Under the pieces are notes generated by a model. The model ran no database searches. It was not told the DNA's origin and saw nothing but the letters and a program-made list of their open reading frames with translations. This document shows, piece by piece, positions 19,904 through 34,000 of a stretch of DNA of 64,000 nt; positions within the stretch are counted from its first letter, which is position 1; each line of letters begins with the position of its first letter. The DNA lies in assembly GCA_014904985.1 (NCBI GenBank), contig MU128921.1, positions 79,944 to 143,943 on the forward strand. Direction: 5' to 3'. This DNA is from Hydnum rufescens UP504. Lineage: Eukaryota; Basidiomycota; Agaricomycetes; Cantharellales; Hydnaceae. A program made the position numbers and the translations under genes.

Positions 19904-22900
19904 TTTACAAGCCCCTGACAATCGAGCGAGATACCTAGGGCAGGCGACACAGACAAAGTTAGGTACAAGCGTTCCGGGAATCGCCAAACAAGGATATACT
20001 CACACTTTCTAGTAATGTGGTAATCTCGGGCGCCAAGCGCACAAACCCACGAGACCAAAAGTCATACTTCGGGTTACGAAGGAGTTCGATGAAAGTTACC
20101 AAGGCACCCCAAGGATGAGGACGGTGGACGATAAAGCGCTCGAGTAGGACTTTCGTGGTGACTTCCGCAAATTTTTCTGATTTGACTTCTGCAAACAAAA
20201 ATAATGCCAACGATCCAAACCACTGCGTATGTGCGCTTGGATACCGAAGATGCGTGACGATCGCACTCATTAGATGATGTTGACCTAAATGGAGAGAGCC
20301 AGGTTCAATGTTGTGTTCAGGCTTTCGGCGAGGTGTCATACCTTCGGTATCTAAATCTGTTGCCAACCGAAGGAACAACGCTGGCCCCAGATCAGTGGAT
20401 ATAAAAATGCTCGTGCCTGTTCTTGCTTTGGCCTGAACAACAGATGATGCCCCGACATAAAGCGTCAGGGCGTTAATCAAGGGCAAGCTGTAACGATCCG
20501 CCATGGGATCTGAAGGGGGCACAGGCAGCAAAAGCCGTTCCTTCAACGATCCAGGGAATGAAGGGGATCCTCTACCCATGAGAAAAAGATCAAGACCAGC
20601 ACGTAAATCACCATCACCAAGGGCGATCGCGTAGTCTGACAGCACGGGGGGAACAGGTCCCATCTCGGCCCTCATGTCTACTAAGTGAGGATCCGGTAAC
20701 ATCAACTTGGGGGGGTAGGCGCTAAGCACCACATTCCGAAGTTGAATACAGCGTGGGGGTAGGACATCACAAATAGTGAAGTAGTACTCAGCCAAAAATT
20801 CGGGAAAATCGTGCAGAAGAACCAGTAATAATCGTTGTGCGCCACGGAAGAGACTGCGAGACGCATTTTGGAGATCCGCGGTACGGATGAAGGGTGCAAG
20901 GAATTTGAGCAGGGATATGAGGAGGCGGTGAAAAGCTGACCAGCCCTAAAACTTCACCATCAGCACGAGAACCAGAATCTATTGGAGTACCCTCACAGTT
21001 CGACCCTCTGGAAGGAGCAATTTCGGCATGAATAAGCGATGTGAGATGAGAGAGATCCACGAAAAGGCAAATCCGGGAAAATACGTTGGTTGGAGGGTGT
21101 TGAAGGTGTCACTGAACGAATGCAGGAATTTTGAATGAATAATATAGAAGGTGAGATAATTTGGCTTTGTACTGACCACAGCGCTATGAGTAACTGGAAA
21201 TAGGCGCCATGCAGAGTTGCCTCGATCGTGTGCAGATCATTAAAGAGGCTCGAGAACAAACGGAAGAAGGGCTTCTGAGGGAACTCGTTCCCGGCCTCTT
21301 CGTGGAAATGGGCGAGGACGACCACCACGATAGAGAGAATTTTGGTGAGATAGTGAACCTTGGTAGCAGCTGCGTCCCCATTGTACTTAATCATTAATAC
21401 AATCAAGCGAGACAGAGCGTCCACAGGTTGAAAGGCGCTCGTAGTTTCGCCGTTAGCAACCAACTCGGAATACAGTGTGACGCTGGCTTCAACGCATACT
21501 CGGTAGAAAAACGAAGAAATCTCCTCTCCCTTGAGAATACCTTGAGCAGTAAGCTGCGTAACCCACGCAACAAAGGATTTCTCCGGGAATGGTGAGCGCT
21601 GGAAGAGACGAACCCAATCAGCGTAGTGGCGCGCGAGGCGGTCGTACATCGCCGTGTCTGGCGATTCATCAGATAAACCTTCTCGTACACCTTGGAGATC
21701 ATCGAGCAAACGAATCGCACTTATAACCCGGTTGAATAAACAATGTATCCCGAGAAGACATCCACCTGACTCACATATCGGTTCCTTTCCGTAATTGAAC
21801 AGCATGACCTAGAGCATCCAGAGAATGACGGAAGTGTTGGCGTGACGCATATGGGGCTGAACCAAGCAAACAGTCCCGAATGAGGCCGGCAGTAAAATTA
21901 ATCGCGCTGGGTTTGAGATCGCGCATGATCAACTTGGCTAACTGGGCGTCTTGTTCCGCGATTGGAACAAGGTTGCTTTTCAACAGGAGAGCCGTGACAG
22001 GAACATTGAATTTTCTCTGTACATCATCGTTACCACCAAGATCGCCTTCACAACGGCTACCACTTACTTCGTCTTCGGCGTACACAAGCCATTCAATCGC
22101 CTCTTTACTTACTTGGGCCGATGTTTCACAAAGGCGATCCAGGAGAGCGGCATACACCTCGCGTCCTAGTTGCGTGGGAGCTTTGTAAAGAAGCTGAACC
22201 ACTTTTTGCGAAAAGGCTAACATGGTATCTTCACGGTCAGCGGCTTGACTGGCGGTAACTAATATCTGGCGAATGAGCAGGCTAATGTCGTGGTTGGCTG
22301 GGAGTGAGGATGCCGCTTGGGAAGGAGGCATCTGATCGAGGAGTCGCTCCAGCTCAATGATGATTTGCTGTGTAGACCGTGACACATAAGGATCTCTTTG
22401 CAAATAGGAGCACACAGTACGCACCGCAAATCGCTCCAGCGATTGGCTGTGCCCTAGTAAACCTTGCGCAGGATGAATCTCTGGCAATGTAGATCCATTG
22501 ACGTAGGGCAAAGCATGTTGCTCATTACGAGGGAATGGCGCAGGTCCGTGAACGCTAGGGCCAACAAAGCGGCGCGAGTCGACATCTAGCGGGTACTGTG
22601 AGTAGACATGTAATCCATGACGTTGAATTCATGGACGCACCGAAATCGCCATATACGCGGAATTGTTCGTGAGAAAGTGCACTGGGATGCGGACGAAGGG
22701 GTTCTGGGAGGCTAGCGGCAAAAGTAGGAAGTGCAACTGCGCTGTCCCAGTAGGGTTGTCCAGTGCGCTGCTGCTTGAAAGAGTCAACCAACATGCAGAC
22801 GCTAAACAGGCACACTACTGACTTCACGGTGCATGCGGCGGTCGTTATACGCCAGGATGAACGCATCATCAACATCAGCGACAGCACGTTCTTTAGCGGC

Positions 22901-25900
22901 CTTCTCAATCGCCGAACAAGCAATATCGATATTGTCTGCCACGATCAGCATGACAACTTGTTCCGAAACAACTTGCTGTATACGATAACCGAAGCATCAA
23001 AAGCTACCCCATTAGATAAAATGAACACCAGAAAAGTTCACCTCGGTATATCCTTGTTCAGTCAAAAGGTGACGGACGTGAGTAACCATATTGCTCCGAA
23101 GCGGCTCCTTGCATGTGACAAGAGCCAGATTTCCAGCAAGGTACTGCACCATAAGATGCGCGGCTTTGCGCATCTTTTCTTCATCCTGCTCTAACGCGAA
23201 ATCTTTGGCAACAAGTTCTCGCGTCGAGATGCCTGCAATAGTGACCGAACGTTCAACGACAGGGAGTATGATCTGCAAGGTATCAAGACATCAGGGGATT
23301 TCATTGACGCTGTAAATGGGTGGATAAACCAAACTAACCTCACGAACAGCTCGTTCGACGGCCATTTGAATCACACGCTTGAATCCAGGACTGAGAGCCA
23401 ACGAAGCGAGTTGTGCGCTGATCGTGACGTGATTAGGAATGTCGGAGATGATGGCTTCAATGTGCGTGGCAATGAGTTGTTGACTCTGCGTCGGGCTGGA
23501 CGAACTGAGTTGTAACACCTGCCCAGAATGTTGGGGAGCATCACCAGGGGGCTGAAGGGCAGGATCGTAGTTACTGATCGGTAGCTGATCGATGTCAGGG
23601 ACGAACTCTGGGAGAGGAGGGCCCGTATCCGCTGTCGAAGCACGCTCACGCAATAGAGTTGTTGGCTCCAACTTGTCCAGATCGACGTTCAAGGACTTGC
23701 ACAACACTTCGATCTCAAACTTGAGATTGAGACGCAAATCGGCAAAGTGATACAGCTCCGCAAGCAGGCTGAGGACTGCCATTAGCCATGGATTAGGAGG
23801 TGTGAAAACAGTGGACTTGGTGCACTGCTCAAGGATCTTGCAGACGAATGGAATCGCCTTTAATAGGCGATTACCATCATAACCTTCAAGTAAGAGGTCT
23901 TTGAACGACAAGTGGCGGTGTTTGATGGCTCGATTACGGGCCAGGGTGATTGCTCCGAGCCATGAGCCTAGATTTTTGAGGGTAGTGCGTTCAGAACTGG
24001 CTTGTACAGGCTTGCTATCAGCATTCAGAAGAATCGATGACTTGAACAGTGTCTCGTTCAGCACATGCTGGTGCAAGATCCGGTTCTCCAGCCCGTCCAA
24101 AAAGCGTAGATAAATTTGGTGGTTGTTGGGCTCTGTGCTCACACGTTGGTCTACGAGATAGTTGGCAAACCACCTGGACTGCTCGGCCTTGAAGCGGTCT
24201 TTCATTTCTTCCAGCTTTGATTCGAAGTTATTCTGGGCAAGATTGTTCACGATGAACAAGATCTTCTCCGACTCTTCTGGCAAGGGTTCAGTGAGAGGTT
24301 CAGAAGACATGTCATCCGCTTGGATGGCAGTGAAGGCCAAGGCAGCCGGTTCGAGCCCGGGAAGGTGGATCCCTTTCTCGTCCGGGTGTTCCCCTCCATC
24401 TCCGGCATTCGTGCTATCAGATCGCGCCAAAGCACGCCTCACAACATCGGCGATATCAGGGCGGGCAGTATGGAGATGGGGAATTCGGAGGAGGGTATTG
24501 CACAATGGAGGCCATTCGAGGAGTCTGGATTCGAATCGCATGAGTGCTTCAATGCCGAAAGTGAACAGATTCGTTTCCGGGGGAGTGCGGATCGCATCGA
24601 GAACGTAGCGGATTGCGATACCGAGGGGGATATAGTCTATAAGATGATATTGGATAATGGAACCAAAGAGGTATCCGGTCATCGCGAGCTCGCGAGCAGG
24701 ATATGACGACTGGAAGAATTTATACTCGTCGAAAAGCGAATGCAGCGTGCAAGCAAAGATCTCTTTCTCCCGCGCCGCACTGGAATTCTTCGACTCCCGC
24801 AACATCTCGATCACCTGGTCGATTGAAATGTCGCCGTCGTACATCCGACGATAGATGGTTTCTACCTCCGTCTCAACATCCGCAGAAAAACCCACCACGG
24901 CAAGGCCGGGTTCGGCGTCAGATCCAGGTGTTAGATTCATCAACCGAGGGTGCAGTTGATAGCTGAGATTGCGGATTTCGGTGAAATACTTTGCGTCTGC
25001 GGGTGACATCGAGCTAATGGAAAAAAAAAAGATTCAGCCCCTGCTTCGACAAGATTAGACAATACATAGGGAAAAAAAAACCTACCAGGCACGAAGCATT
25101 CGGATAAAAATGGTTATAGTCTGAGGATTAAGAGGCATTGTCCTCTGTTCAACAGAGGGATCCTGTCGTGCAAGCTCGCTATTGACTTTAACATCAAGAA
25201 AATCAAGTACTGCTCGAGTGAACGCCTCTCCGTGCGCATTTGCATGATCGGAAAGCCATTTGTCGAGGTTCAGATACTCTCGCCGGGAAGCGAGCGCGGC
25301 AACGTCGAGTGCAAATCCAAACGGGCGGACATCAAGAAGGGAATCCAAAATCTGCAAAGCATCCTGTTAACATCTTAGCTCACCATGCCGATGTTGGTGG
25401 CATATGTACCTTCAAGTCCTGGGCGACGTCTAATATGCGAGTAATATTGAGTGCACTCTCGGCATAGAAATCCCGAAAAGCTGAAGTAAGATAGTTGGGA
25501 TCGATTTGCCATATTCGCATGAAGACAAGCTGGTGATTAGGGTGCCCCGCAAGGAACATCGCAAGCAATTTTGAGGCATACTCTTGTTGCGTGGTACCCC
25601 ATGGTTTCTAAAGAATCATCAGTGAGCCGAGAACAGTAAGTCTCTCAACGAAAGTGGACCTACCGAGACCTGCAAAAGGCCCATGTGGACGAGCTCGGCA
25701 CTGATTTTGACAGCCTTGTCGAGCATCTCATGGACACATTGCTTGACCTCTGCGGATTCTACGTCACCCAAGCGAACTAGAGTCTCGATTAGATCAAGAG
25801 AATTCCATGTATGGCCCTGGACGTTAGCTGCGAGGGCTTTGATGGTGGGACTGGCAGAGGCCACATCATCTACAGTGACGATGCGACGTCCCGGCAGAGA

Positions 25901-27275
25901 AACCAAGTTGAACGTATCATTGGGGAGGGAGAGGAGGGCATCGAGAAGTCGGAGCTGGTATAACGTATTTTTCCATTCCTTCCAGAATGCAAAGACAGAG
26001 GGATTTTCGACATCTCGGGGGGTGTTCGGGAGGATGGCGATGAGGAGCTTAAGCGTGGCGGTATCGATGCCTGATCTTTCTGGTCTGTCAAAGGCATAAA
26101 GAAGGACGTTGCACCAATCTATTGAGCCGGGCTAATGAAGACACTATCGTCAGGGAACAAATATCACGCCACATTCGAGGACTACGGACCAGGCTGCTGA
26201 TGGCCTTGACTAGCGACCCTACATCGCACAGAGCAGTCCCATCGGAGGCATACCTTGCCAGAGTCGACAGGATTTCGACCACCTGAGTCTCACGGGGAGG
26301 AATGTTCTCGGAAACTCCAAAGCGTCGCAGGAGTGCCAGCACCGTATCGGGGTCGCTCGTCAAATCCGGACCGAGTTGACACAAGGTTTGCACGAGGGAC
26401 GTGCCAGGGGCAAGACTAATGCATTTAGAAGTATGAGTGGTAACGAAGCAACACGAGGGGAACAAAACTATAACGAACCTAAGGGTGGGGAAGATTTTTT
26501 GAAGAATGGGTGCCATGATATCTAGGCCATATTTAGCCTGAGCGGCTACGATCAATGCCACGCGCTGTGAGGGATCGAGAACGGGGGAATCAGGAGGGGG
26601 GTCAGACAGGAGATGACTGAGGAGTTTGGCGAGTTGAGATGGTGAGATATCGTCGTGATCAAAAGATGGGTGTTTGCAGATCGCGAGGACCGCCTCGTCA
26701 AAATTGACACGGATAATGGAAGACGCTTGGGCGGCGAGTTCCCGTCGGATGGTGGAGGTGGATATGATGGACGATGCCAGGATGAGGCGCTCAAGTGGTC
26801 TCAAGCCAACACGATCGGAAAAACGGACGAGGTCAAAGTGTCGAAAAATGTCGCCTTCACCTTTGTCGATGGCATCCCGGAACCTATCGGCAAGAAAAGG
26901 ATCACGGGAAAGTCGCTGTGTTTCTTGCACAAGTAGACGAAATGTCAGGGCCGATGATGTATCGAATGCAGCTGGAGCAGTAGTCGAGGAGAGACGAGCT
27001 TGCGAGGCAGCGATCAAGCGCCGAATGAAGTGGAGGTATGTCTCCACCCCGTGCTGTTCACTTAGCGAGCGTATCTCGGCTTGATTTCTACGGATCGTGG
27101 ATATTATGGATATTAGTGGATATTAGTGCGGTGTTGACTAACTTAATCCCAAAGGAGATATTGTTACACACCTCTCATACCGATCTTCCGTGAGGGTAGA
27201 GAGCAGAAAAACGATCTGAGCCTTAACTATAGTAAGAAGAGAACTGCTCTCGCGCGTAGACGAGAAGGAGGACAT
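19904..27275 (-). CDS. NOT1: CCR4-NOT complex scaffold subunit CNOT1/Not1
   Basis: Scaffold of the deadenylase complex that shortens mRNA poly(A) tails. Start 27275 (MSSFSSTRESSSLLTIVKAQI), first intron 27171-27091, then HEAT-like N-terminal exons. The long exon ending at 23291 starts near the CAF1-binding MIF4G region (VETEVETIYRRMYDGDISIDQVIEMLRE) and runs into the strongly conserved SSERTTLKNLGSWLGAITLARN and PPNPWLMAVLSLLAELYHFADLRLNLKFEIEVLCKSL segment. The Not1 C-terminal domain is at 20800-19960 (CDVLPPRCIQLRNVVLSAYPPKLMLPDPH; PLINALTLYVGAS). A last intron (19950-20009) joins LLESV to SRSIVRGL and the stop at 19904. At 7.4 kb it is the largest gene here. No frame break was needed in the parts I checked. 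Confidence 0.94.
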
Positions 27276-27701
27276 CGTTGAGCCTTCGAGCACGGTGGGT
27301 TTGGCTTTCGGGCTCAGCGAGTCGTCCTACGCCTCGGATTTTTATTCGGTTTTCGACACCCAATTACGGAACTAACGGAAGAGAGGGCAGGGGTAAACCG
27401 CAGGTTCGTAGATGATAGATCTGGAAGGGGGTGGGTGGACGAAGAAGAGACGTGTTTGTGAGACGGAGACGTGCTGCCTCGGAGAACTCCGAGGCGTCCT
27501 CACTCTATTGGTACAATATTCGTTGAACATGGAAAAAAATAGTTGTTCATCGGTGCATGGACGATATCTCGGAATATATATGTTACAGGAGTAAAGCAAG
27601 GTGACCAACGGGGAAGAACTGCTATACAGAGTAAGAAAAGCCAAGAGGTGGAACTTGGTCTGTCTATCACTCGCAACCCTTGTCGACCGAACTCCCCAGG
27701 C
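27276..27701. other. CNOT1 upstream region / fumarate reductase 3' flank
   Basis: 426 bp between tandem minus-strand genes. No gene is seen; presumably CNOT1 promoter plus the terminator of the upstream gene. A GAGACGTG...CGTCTC-rich stretch lies around 27440-27500. Confidence 0.45.
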
Positions 27702-30169
27702 TTATGCCTTCAATTTCCCGATGACTGCGTCGGGTGCGTACCTGGGAATCACCTGGAGACGGGAACACATTATAAGTCAATGGAAGCTGGCGGCTCCATG
27801 AAGATCTCACCTTGGGGTCATGGAGCATCAAAAACTCTTCTGTCGCGTCCTTCCCGCCATATAGTAGGATGGCTTTCTCCCCCCCGGGATGCTCTGGCAA
27901 GAATTTAGTCACATTAAGGACCTATCCGATGATCCATTGAGCTCTCCAACTGGTCAAGAAGCAGAAAATGACATCTAACAAACCTGGCCCTCGACAACAA
28001 CCCAAAGATCATCCTTGGTGTTGTGCTTGGCGACTTCCTCCAATGTGAACTCGCCGCTCTTGACAGGCTTCTCCTCCTTTGGCGTCAGTGCGGTTGGTGG
28101 CGGGGCGGCTGCTGAGCTCGGCGACGGTGCAGCTGCAGCGGGGCCTGGAGTGGGGGGGGCTATAGTCTGTGTAGTCGTCGAACCGTCTTCGCCTGCCCAG
28201 GAGAATTCGAGTAGGACCTTGCTCCTCGAGGGATCGATTTTAACTTTGGTCTCCAATAGGTGACCGGCAAGTGCCCCAAGCCGGCTTGATGCCTTTTGGT
28301 TTTGGAGCAAGTACGAGGCAGCTGTGTCACCAGAGACGCGGCCATAGACAACGCACCCTCTGGAGAAATGGATCGTTCGCAAGGGATATCGTAGGATAGA
28401 TGAGGTAGACTTACAGCAGGGAAGAACCTCCCAAACGGTTTGCCCCGTGGACGCCACCAGCGATCTCGCCAGCGGCAAAAAGACCCGGGATAGGCTGATT
28501 TTCAGTGCTAAGAACCTGGGACGATGCGTCAATTTCGAGCCCTCCCATCGTATAATGGAGCACGGGAGTCATGATAGCGACGTGGAAGAAGTCGTCCAGG
28601 GAGAATTTACCGCCTGGGAAGAACTAAGCAGCCAAGGGTAAAAATACAATTTGTCACGATGGGATTAGAGCTGCACCTTCTTGCCAAAGGGGTCCTTCTT
28701 TGGGTCGTCCTGAATGGCGTTGTACTCGTCAAAGGTCTTCTTGAGAACTTCAGGTTCGAGGCCGAACTCTTTGGCCAAAGCTTCGCCATTTTCGAAGCGC
28801 TTCATCAGGCCCCGACCGACGTAGTGCTTGCAATGCCATTCAATCTCATTGGATGCTTGACCGTTGAGAACGAGGCGAATGGGATACTGGGAGAGGTACA
28901 ATTAAAGGAAAGCACGAGGCGCGGACAGAAAGGCCGTACCTTGCCGTTCTGCCATATACGACCGGTGACGTAATCACGGTGGCCCAACTCATCGGCGAAG
29001 CGCTGACCTTGGTTGTCGAGAAGCAGGCCACCCACACCACGAAGGGCCTCTGCGGCCAAGAATTTAACCTTGGCATCGGGCTCTTTGGGGTCCACAAGAC
29101 CGGTAGGATGAACTTGAACCTTTTCAAGATCAATACCTAGAGATAACAAGGCGTTATAATCATCGATGTGTGCATGAGTAGAGAACGTACCATTGGCGCC
29201 GATAGCAAGGGCGAGCTTGTGGCCATCGCCAGTGCAGTGGTCGCCATTGGTGGTAGGGAGGCCGTAATACTCCGGGCGGTACTTCTTGAGTAAGCTAGTC
29301 TCTGTGAAATCGGCGGCGTAACCACCCGTGGCAAGGATAACTGGGCCGTATGCGCTCTCGGTTTTTCCGTCCTTCTGGTACTCGACGCCGACGACAGAGC
29401 CGTTCTGGTAAATGAGTTTAGAGACCCGGGCCTTGAGGATGATCCTCACGCGGTCAGGAATGGACTCGGCGAGATTCTCGAGACGCTCGAGCTGAGCATA
29501 GGTGATGACCATACCAGGGAATTGGGCAGCACCGCGGTGAGTACGGGGCTGAGAGTGTCCTCCAAGACGAGAGACTTTTGAGAGGTCCAGAGAGAACTTG
29601 TCCTGAAGCCAGTTGACGGCATCGGCAGACTTGCCAGTAAGAACCTTGATGAGAGGGTCGCGAGCGAGCTCACGGGCCTAAGGAAAGAGGTGAGAAGAAT
29701 GGATGATGTTTTGAGGGTAGATCGGACGAACGGATTTCTTGGTGTCCTCGAAGAAGATCTTTGCGCTGTCGGGGATACCGAGCTCGTTCTGGGTTGCAGT
29801 CCCAGCACCGTTGATGCCAGACGTGGCCTTGGTGGAGTTGCCACCCATAAATCTAGAGAGGGGGCGAGTTATGGGGGGGAGGCGATGGTATTTCTGGAAA
29901 AGATGGGGACACACGAGTTCTTGTCTAAGAGGAGTACATTTCCACCTCGTTCTAGGGGGTGGATGAGTGAGAGAAGGGGGACAGATGGACGAATGCTGAC
30001 CGAGGACGGTGTGTGCAGCTGCAAGAGTGTGTATTAGGAAGAGGTAATTGCCAACGGAAGGAGGACGCACCAGAGAGACCGGCGAGACCGCCGCCTACAA
30101 CGAACTAGTGAGCGCTGCGTTACGGGAGGGGAGTGAAGAATACTTACCAACAACAATAACGGTAGACAT
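27702..30169 (-). CDS. OSM1: FAD-dependent fumarate reductase with C-terminal cytochrome b5 domain (Osm1/Frd1-like)
   Basis: Soluble fumarate reductase that reoxidises FADH2. Start 30169: MSTVIVV spliced to GGGLAGLS gives the Rossmann GxGxxG. Then [41 protein letters not shown] (29580-29520), [39 protein letters not shown], and an [19 protein letters not shown] segment spliced to [16 protein letters not shown], all in family order. After an Ala/Pro-rich linker comes a cytochrome b5 domain: [23 protein letters not shown], spliced to [19 protein letters not shown] with its heme-ligand HPGG motif and a second histidine in FLMLHDPK. The last exon ends KLKA at 27702. N-terminal exons are very short. 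The b5 fusion suggests one-electron delivery to the flavin, which is inferred. Confidence 0.93.
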
Positions 30170-31037
30170 GGGATTCTGAAAGGTTGGTGAGAAGCGAAAA
30201 GACGAGGACTACTGGGGTTTTGTATGTGGGCGAGTCCCACCGGGAAACGGGTAAGTACCGTGAGACCAGTCTATCATGTGATTTCGGAACTCCTTCCAAG
30301 GACGGCGACGAGGAGGGCGACGCCCGCTCGGAGGTAGTCATCTCTCCCCGTCTCACTCCCTATACCCCAAGCGAGGAATTTTCGTTACATATTTCGTAGG
30401 GCAGTCAATAGCCCTGCCCAACCCGGAGCATCGCGGTGGGAACTACCCCAACATTATGCATTACGTAACCCTGTGACGCATCACGTGCTAGAAACGATAG
30501 GCGCCCTACAACCGGGAGTGTGCAATACTGTATTATCAGAATCGACGCTCGTAGCTCCCCCATGAATAGATCTATGCACTCGCTGCCCCTCATCACCAGT
30601 GAGCCATGTCATAAGGTGTTCTTCGAGCGTACCAGGCGTCGCCACGGCTGGAAAACATATTGTATCAGCTTCGACGATCCAGGAACCACCACACAGCGAG
30701 CCACATCAGTCCTGTTCGCCTAGGCACCTATAGCAGGCCTTCAGCAAAGTACTAGGACACAAAGGCGACTCGACCAAATTGTACATTGGAGCCCGCCGGC
30801 AGGCGCCGAGGGCGGTTTACATGCTTCTGCAGTTCTTCCTTTCCATTGCTGGGAGTGGAGAATGACAGATTGTGAGGTCGTCTTCGGCGCGGGTGTTTGA
30901 TCACTTCCCCGGGGGGGGGGAGACAGTCAAAAAAAAAATCCGGCTGGCCCTACCAGGCGCGGCAACGCGCGATTTGCTTCCGGGTGGCCCTCGCGATCAA
31001 ATAGGCGTACTGTTTTTTTTTCCCGACTCGGTGGGGG
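30170..31037. promoter_or_regulatory. Intergenic region between fumarate reductase (-) and nucleoporin (+)
   Basis: 868 bp between divergent starts. No ORF with family resemblance; a run of G (about 30911-30920) followed by an A run and, just before the nucleoporin ATG, a T8 run. Presumed 5' regions of both genes. Confidence 0.45.
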
Positions 31038-34000
31038 ATGTCTGACGCTTTTGGGCCCCATCGAACAGTACAAAAACAACGCCGAGAAAAGCCTTATGAC
31101 AGGCCTGTGTACCAGAAACAGCATCTCAGGCGCTCAGCCAGTTTCGTCGACTCTGTGAAGGCCATTGTCACGAAACCTTTCGCATGGCTCCGCTTCCCCA
31201 GTAATCAAGCCAAGGCCACTGTCGATCCAGCTGGGAGGGACCATAGGTCTCCGTCTGACTTTACTTCTGTGACGACCTCTCCCCAGAAACGTCCAGCCTC
31301 ACCTACTCATGACAACGATCTTGCTCGTTCTTCCAAGAAACAGCGTCGAGCGACCCCTCTTACCAATGGATCTGTCCACTCCGATCGTCCCCTGCGCTCT
31401 TCCGTCTCTGCTCCCCTTCTTTCATCTTCCCACGTGTCCACCTCTCATACTCGTGCGAACTTGCCCCCTCTACCGAGACTCACTCAGAGTCTCCAGCCTT
31501 TCACAGACTCTTCTCGGTGGAACGCACCCTCTTCGCGTGCGAGTCCTGCCGCGTCCGCACGAAGACTCCTCCCTGCCCGACGTTCTATCATACCTGAACC
31601 TATCGAAGGCGACGCATTTGGAATGTCATATCGCTCGCCCTTCATCCGACCCTCTCTTACTCCCGTTGTCCCCGAGTCTCGCCAGTCCTCCATTTTTGCG
31701 GACTTGCCCAGGCCACGTCCCTCGCTAGCCACGGATGACCAGCGAATGCGAACCGTGTCGCCGTATCGCTCCACTCCGCTGGGCTCTCCAACTCGACGGA
31801 CTGTAGACATACCACAATCTCTCGTCCTCCCCCCGCGATCTGCTTCGATGACTCGATCGGAGACCTTGATGAACTTTGGACCTCCAAACGCCCCATTGCC
31901 AATGGTTAGTCTGCCGGTTTACCCCATAGTTTCCATGATCACACCCAAGCTAAACGACAAAACTCATCTGGACTGGCTCGCGGCTCGCCTTAGGCTTTCC
32001 GGAATTCTCCATTGACCCCAACAACATCATGGCAGCCTGCCCTGGGCCCCCTGAGTTCTGTAGAATCCATGGCACAGACACAATCTGCAACGTCTCCGCC
32101 TCCTTCCATATCCAGCACCTCGGCTGGGCATGTGTCCACGGACTCGATTTTCAAAGCCCTCGAGGGCGCCCTCCCGTGGTCCGAAGCCCGCAAACTCAGG
32201 CACGATCAGCGTGCCTCTGTTAAGGTCCCGGCATCCTCTACCACGTCTGCCCGTGCAGGACGGATCACCAAGCCTTATGCTCGCCCAAACAGTCTTGGAT
32301 CTGAATCCCATGGCGCTGGAGTGGAGCGCCAAGGGCTCTTGACATCTCTCTCAGAAAAGAGAAAGGCCGCGGAAAAGGCTCGTCTTGAAAAGTTTGACCA
32401 TCCCGAACGCATGTCTAAGTCAGGCAAACTGGAACCCAAATCTTTCTTTAAGACCATCTCGAACGAGCAAGTCAACGGCACCAACGAAAGCGATCACCAG
32501 GACATCGCCAAACCAAAGGAGGGAAAGGCCAGCAGGGATACCGGTGATGCGGTGGACATGGCGATAGAAAAGGCCCCTACAGAGGCAGAAAAGAAGGTGG
32601 ATAATGGCGGGTTGGCGCCACCTGTCTCCCTTCCCCCACCTTCGATATCCTTTGATGCTGTCCAGACGGCTAAGGGATCACTTTCTCGCCAAGGTTCATC
32701 ACTTCGTGTTGGTCGCACCAAAACGTCTGCTTTTACCCACGGCGCTTCGGTTCCTCTCCGTCGACCGAATCGTTTTGGAGTGATCGACGATGACGACAGC
32801 GACGGGGATGCTAAGGAAGATGATGGGCTACCAGATGTGCAGGAGCTCAATGAATGGGCGATGAAGAGTGGCATTTCGATGACCATTCCAGTCGGATGGT
32901 CGCTTGGCAGCGAGACGAGCGCATGGAAGACCTTGACCTCGGAGGGAAAGGACGAAGATGCAAAGGGTGATGTTGAGGATTCTAAAATGGTGCCCTTTAA
33001 TTTTGTCTTTACTCTGAATTGTGCCACTTATCCCTTCGCTTACTCGTCAGGACGCATTCACTCCATCCCAGGACAAGCCAAAGGCAAAACCGACGCCCCT
33101 CCCATATTCTATGCCTTCTTTCGCGAAGGGGTCCTCGGGGGCTCCTGGACCTACAGCTGCAGGGGCGTCGCCGCCGCACCTGTCCGCATTCCCGCCTCCA
33201 GGACTTGTATCAAAACCCTTTACTTGGTTTTCCTCCGCTCCTTCCATTGATATCAAGGCTACTTCCCCGACCCCCTCGGATCTCCCCAGTGCTTCTTCAT
33301 CTGAACCAGTAAAACTAGTATCAGCGTCGTCCCCGGTCTCAACCTCGCTGGGTCCCTTTGTCTCGTTGTCCTCTCTTGCCCCACCTAGCTACCTCTCTAG
33401 CTCCACCAGTATCACCAGCCTCCAGCTCAACCATGAGCCTTCCATTCTCCCTACTTCCTTCGAGTACTCAGGCGAATTCCACGTCAAACTTGTCCAGTCT
33501 CGGAGAGTCGTCGAGGCCACTGGAAAATAAGCATCCAGAAAAACTCGACCGGGTCGACCAGTCAACGTCGGAGTCGACGCCATCCTTCGTCGTGCACACT
33601 TCGTCTCTGCCACCATCCAATCCGACTCCTAATGTAGCTAAAGACAATGGGAAGCTGCCTGTATTCTCAGGGTTTGGGGGGTCCGGAACTCTTAAATCCC
33701 ACCTTGATGATAACAGCGCCGAGTCCACTCCTGCCTCCCCCAAGCCTAGCAATGTCTTCGCCTTTTCTGCGGCGCCATCTCCCACACCTGATACTGATAC
33801 TGCCTCGAAAGCTAATGTACCAACGAAAACATCCGCGTTCAGCTTCCCCACTTCGACCACATTGTCCTCCAGCCCCAGTCCATTCACATTCGCCAGCTTC
33901 AGCCAACCTGTAGCCTTTACACCGACAGAGTCAACGACTTCTCCGACTACAGACTCACCCTCAGCGGATTCTACAACATCGACACCCACTACTTCTCCAT

